Source of the DNA: Candidatus Latescibacterota bacterium
GTDB taxonomy: Bacteria > Latescibacterota > 4484-107
Assembly: GCA_030613045.1 (NCBI GenBank)
Contig: JAUWMS010000122.1
Coordinates: 1-7,231, forward strand
Reading direction: 5' to 3'
Length of the DNA stretch: 7,231 bases
The position numbers and the translations under genes were made by a program. Shown piece by piece: positions 5,580-7,231 of this stretch (position 1 is its first letter; every line of letters starts with the position of its first letter). Under the pieces are notes generated by a model that did no database searches, was not told the DNA's origin, and worked only from the letters and a program-made list of their open reading frames with translations.

Positions 5580-5903
5580 GTCTTGCCTTTCTTCGATCCG
5601 TTCTATGAAAAGCGCTATGCTTTCTCTTCGTTCCAAAATTTGGGCCAACCGTTCGTATTCCAGCGGGGAAAAAAAAGAAGCTATGATGGGTTGAAGGAAA
5701 ACCATCACCTGATTTCCAAGGAAGCTCATGGGCAGAAGGGATTCCAAAAACAGTACCGCCGGAGCCGCCATGCGTTTCTTCACCACGAAGTCCGCGGCTT
5801 TGTCCACAAGGGCCAGTTCCTCCTCCGAGAAAGGCTCCTTCCCGGAGGGTACCGCGAAGGCATGCGCGAAGGTGCTTTTGAGGTTTTTCCAGAGGGGGGT
5901 CAA
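5544..5903 (-). CDS. Conserved-looking hypothetical protein, about 119 residues, TTG start
   Basis: Not assigned to a named family. The protein is helix-rich and reads like a genuine conserved domain: FSEEELALVDKAADFVVKKR (25-44), then a hydrophobic MAAPAVLFLESLLPMSFLGN and QVMVFLQPIIASFF that could be amphipathic or membrane-touching helices, then an acidic/basic helix ending FIERIEER. The only start codon after the upstream in-frame TGA is TTG 5903, supported by GGAG (5909-5912, spacing 5). It overlaps the stop of the hicA remnant (TTGA), so translation was probably coupled to hicA. The last residues (KKVRKCDGVTG) are encoded by the period-8 repeat and may be an accidental extension. The MutL/GlmL-like gene starts 72 bases downstream. 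Confidence 0.6.
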   Translation of the reverse strand: MTPLWKNLKSTFAHAFAVPSGKEPFSEEELALVDKAADFVVKKRMAAPAVLFLESLLPMSFLGNQVMVFLQPIIASFFSPLEYERLAQILERRESIALFIERIEERQDKKVRKCDGVTG

Positions 5904-5959
5904 AGGTTCTCCATAAACTCGTCAGAGGATACACCGGCCTGCTTCAAAATGCCGCGCAA
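5900..5959 (-). pseudogene. hicA: HicA toxin remnant (C-terminal 19 codons)
   Basis: The minus frame from 5959 reads LRGILKQAGVSSDEFMENL and stops with TGA at 5900-5902. This matches the characteristic end of HicA mRNA-interferase toxins (a KxGTLRxILxQAGxSxEEF-like ending). The upstream parts with the catalytic His and the dsRNA-binding-like fold are absent: the frame runs directly into the hicB reading frame, one frame off. It is therefore a deletion relic with no toxin activity. Confidence 0.75.
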
Positions 5960-6114
5960 GGAAATTCCTCCAGGTAGAGTTCCGTCGCTTCTCTCAGGTT
6001 GGCAAGGGCCTCTTCAATGGTGGCTCCCTGGCTGACTGTCCCGACTTCCGGGCATTCTGCAACGCAGATATCGTGTTCCTTGTGCATAACCGCGGTAAAG
6101 GTATGCGTGACCAT
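5944..6114 (-). pseudogene. hicB: HicB-type antitoxin, 3'-truncated by fusion to hicA remnant
   Basis: HicB antitoxins neutralise HicA. From ATG 6114 the 56-residue frame reads MVTHTFTAVMHKEHDICVAE, then the hallmark CPEVGTVSQGATIEEALANL (21-40) and REATELYLEEF, the partial RNase H-like fold of HicB. After the LEEFP segment (about residue 52) the frame reads a few unrelated codons and stops where out-of-frame hicA sequence begins. Usual members continue with a further beta strand, and a full hicA follows them. The Shine-Dalgarno is weak (GAGA). Order on this strand is hicB then hicA. The partial product might still fold, but it has no cognate toxin here. Confidence 0.8.
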
Positions 6115-6182
6115 TTCAACGTCTCAAGATTGTGGCGTGACAGCAAAAATCACAATACTTGCCCATTCTTCGAAAAAGCGCG

Positions 6183-6497
6183 TTACAAATCCGAACGATA
6201 AACAACCTCGCCGGTTTTCAATATCTCCTCCAAAAATCCGCTTATATCCTTTCCCCGCTCCAACAAAACGGGCTCTATCCTTAAATCGATATCGCGACTT
6301 AATCTGAAAAGACGCGCTCCAGACATCAGATAATCATCCTCCACTGAGTCCAGAATAACCGCCACGTCAATATCGCTGTCTTTTCTCGCTGTTTCTCTTG
6401 CATAGGAGCCATACAAAATAATCTCTTTGACAGGAAAATTTTGTCTGACTACTTCAGCATAATCTCTCACAAGTTCTACAGCTTGTTTTTTGTCCAC
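6183..6497 (-). CDS. MNT-domain nucleotidyltransferase, antitoxin of HEPN/MNT pair
   Basis: A minimal nucleotidyltransferase of 104 residues. The fold signature GSYARETARKDSDIDVAV spans 30-47, with the two metal-binding Asp residues in DSDIDVA and a third acidic position probably in DIDLRIEP (69-76). In characterised HEPN/MNT systems the MNT protein adds AMP to the HEPN toxin and silences it. The start is GTG 6497, preceded by GAGGAG at spacing 8. It overlaps the HEPN gene by 22 bases. Base composition is clearly more AT-rich than in the flanking pgi and MutL/GlmL-like genes, suggesting transfer of the pair as a unit. Confidence 0.88.
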   Translation of the reverse strand: MDKKQAVELVRDYAEVVRQNFPVKEIILYGSYARETARKDSDIDVAVILDSVEDDYLMSGARLFRLSRDIDLRIEPVLLERGKDISGFLEEILKTGEVVYRSDL

Positions 6498-6874
6498 CGG
6501 AATAGCTCCTCTGTTCTTTTCAAGATATCTTCACATTTTTCTCTGTTAAGCGTTTTTAGTATTCTTTCCTTGTAAGTGGGATACCTGGACTGAATATTCA
6601 ACGGCCCCAACAATTCGATAAAAGTTATCTGATCTTCATCCATAATTTCAAATAGTCCGCTTTGCTGGGCTAAGTATCTTAAATTATGCGTGTAAGGAGG
6701 GTTGTCTTTTTTTGCAAACACATAAAATCCTTTGAAGCTTTTCTCTATAACCTGATGGCACATAAACCCGACGTACAAGAATCTCCCGCTTTTCAACATA
6801 GCCCTTGCCGTTTCCAGATCGTATTGAGCGATATCCATCCAGTACTCGATCTTTTTTTTCACGTCAGAAGTCAC
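6476..6874 (-). CDS. HEPN-domain protein (COG2250-like), toxin partner of MNT
   Basis: A 132-residue all-helical protein. Typical HEPN features: YWMDIAQYDLETARAML (11-27), FMCHQVIEKSFKGF (37-50), PPYTHNLRYLA (59-69) and SRYPTYKERIL (96-106). HEPN toxins are usually ribonucleases with an R-x4-6-H motif in the last helices; here the equivalent region has R-Y-P-T-Y and no His at that spacing, as in other COG2250 members, so the exact activity is uncertain. The start is GTG 6874, with GAGGT seven bases upstream; a second GTG at codon 5 is possible. It is the first gene of the overlapping HEPN/MNT pair, 63 bases after pgi, and AT-rich. Confidence 0.85.
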   Translation of the reverse strand: MTSDVKKKIEYWMDIAQYDLETARAMLKSGRFLYVGFMCHQVIEKSFKGFYVFAKKDNPPYTHNLRYLAQQSGLFEIMDEDQITFIELLGPLNIQSRYPTYKERILKTLNREKCEDILKRTEELFRWTKNKL

Positions 6875-6937
6875 GCCGGTAACCTCACCTTCGTGTTTTC
6901 GAGATTTTTCCCATCTTAAACCAACATCGGACGAATC

Positions 6938-7231
6938 TCACACCCCATACTTCCCCTCCCTCTGCCCATCGAACGCCTCGATCTCCGCCCGCTTCGCCTC
7001 ATAGCCCTCCCGTCCCATCAGCGCATACGTCGCCTGCTTTCCCGCCTCCACTCCGGGCTGATCCAACGGATTGATGCCATACAATCCGCCCGAAAAAACC
7101 GTCAGCACTTCCAGCATATAGAGAAGCTGTCCGACGGTGAAGGGATTGACCTCCGGCAATGTGATGGTAATGTTTGGGCGCCCGGCCTGGGTCAGCGCAA
7201 ACTCGGTGGCCATCCGCTCCGCCTGAATGAG
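6938..7231 (-). CDS. pgi: Glucose-6-phosphate isomerase, C-terminal part
   Basis: Interconverts glucose 6-phosphate and fructose 6-phosphate in cytoplasmic glycolysis and gluconeogenesis. The visible part, about 97 codons, contains NITITLPEVNPFTVGQLLYM and the isomerase C-terminal signature GLYGINPLDQPGVEAGK, whose last Lys is the conserved active-site residue. The frame stays open through the window edge (LIQAER before the first visible Met), so the start lies outside. The stop TGA is at 6938-6940. It is the last housekeeping gene before the toxin-antitoxin stretch, and its base composition matches the MutL/GlmL-like gene rather than the HEPN/MNT pair. Confidence 0.92.
   Translation of the reverse strand, partial: LIQAERMATEFALTQAGRPNITITLPEVNPFTVGQLLYMLEVLTVFSGGLYGINPLDQPGVEAGKQATYALMGREGYEAKRAEIEAFDGQREGKYGV

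Noticed and set aside
1..7231. CRISPR array, tRNA, rRNA, transposase or integrase genes
   Set aside because: No repeat-spacer pattern, no tRNA cloverleaf, and no transposase or integrase motifs were recognised on either strand; the three tail repeats are too few and too far apart to be CRISPR.

Overview
The window (about 7.2 kb, GC-rich apart from an AT-richer stretch near 6.15-6.9 kb) looks like an accessory region in the chromosome of an anaerobic bacterium that uses corrinoid (B12) enzymes and probably the Wood-Ljungdahl pathway. The evidence is a RACo/AcsV-type corrinoid activator followed by the start of a CooC-type nickel ATPase, plus a long MutL/GlmL-family ASKHA protein on the other strand. 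The species cannot be named from the sequence.

Layout, left to right. (1) 1-1424, plus strand: most of a RACo-like reductive activator, cut by the window start. One base later comes cooC, which keeps its P-loop but loses homology after about 70 codons. (2) 1668-1956, minus strand: the N-terminal stub of an AAA/SMC-like ATPase with at least one frameshift, pointing at the broken cooC. (3) 2190-3563: two minus-strand two-gene modules, a BECR-fold nuclease with a DUF2283 protein, and a PIN toxin with its antitoxin. They are separated and bounded by three direct copies of the last 42-75 bp of the MutL/GlmL-like gene. (4) 3672-5471, minus strand: that 599-residue MutL/GlmL-like gene. (5) 5544-6874, minus strand: a conserved small protein, a hicB-hicA pair collapsed by an internal deletion, and an overlapping HEPN/MNT pair. 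(6) 6938-7231: the C-terminus of glucose-6-phosphate isomerase.

Everything from 7231 down to about 1668 that reads as protein is on the minus strand, except one small plus-strand ORF at 2124. Four toxin-antitoxin-type modules lie head to tail there: HEPN/MNT, HicBA, PIN/antitoxin and nuclease/DUF2283. Two are visibly dead or damaged: the PIN gene has an in-frame TGA, and hicBA has lost its middle. The region therefore looks like a decaying toxin-antitoxin island around a MutL/GlmL-like gene.

The most unusual structure is the set of three repeated MutL/GlmL C-terminal tails. Copies 2 and 3 differ only at synonymous sites over the 42-bp core, and each repeat-to-repeat interval carries exactly one coupled two-gene module. 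This fits modules that entered the 3' end of the gene while leaving a usable C-terminus, or erosion of tandem paralogues with modules between them. The sequence alone does not decide which.
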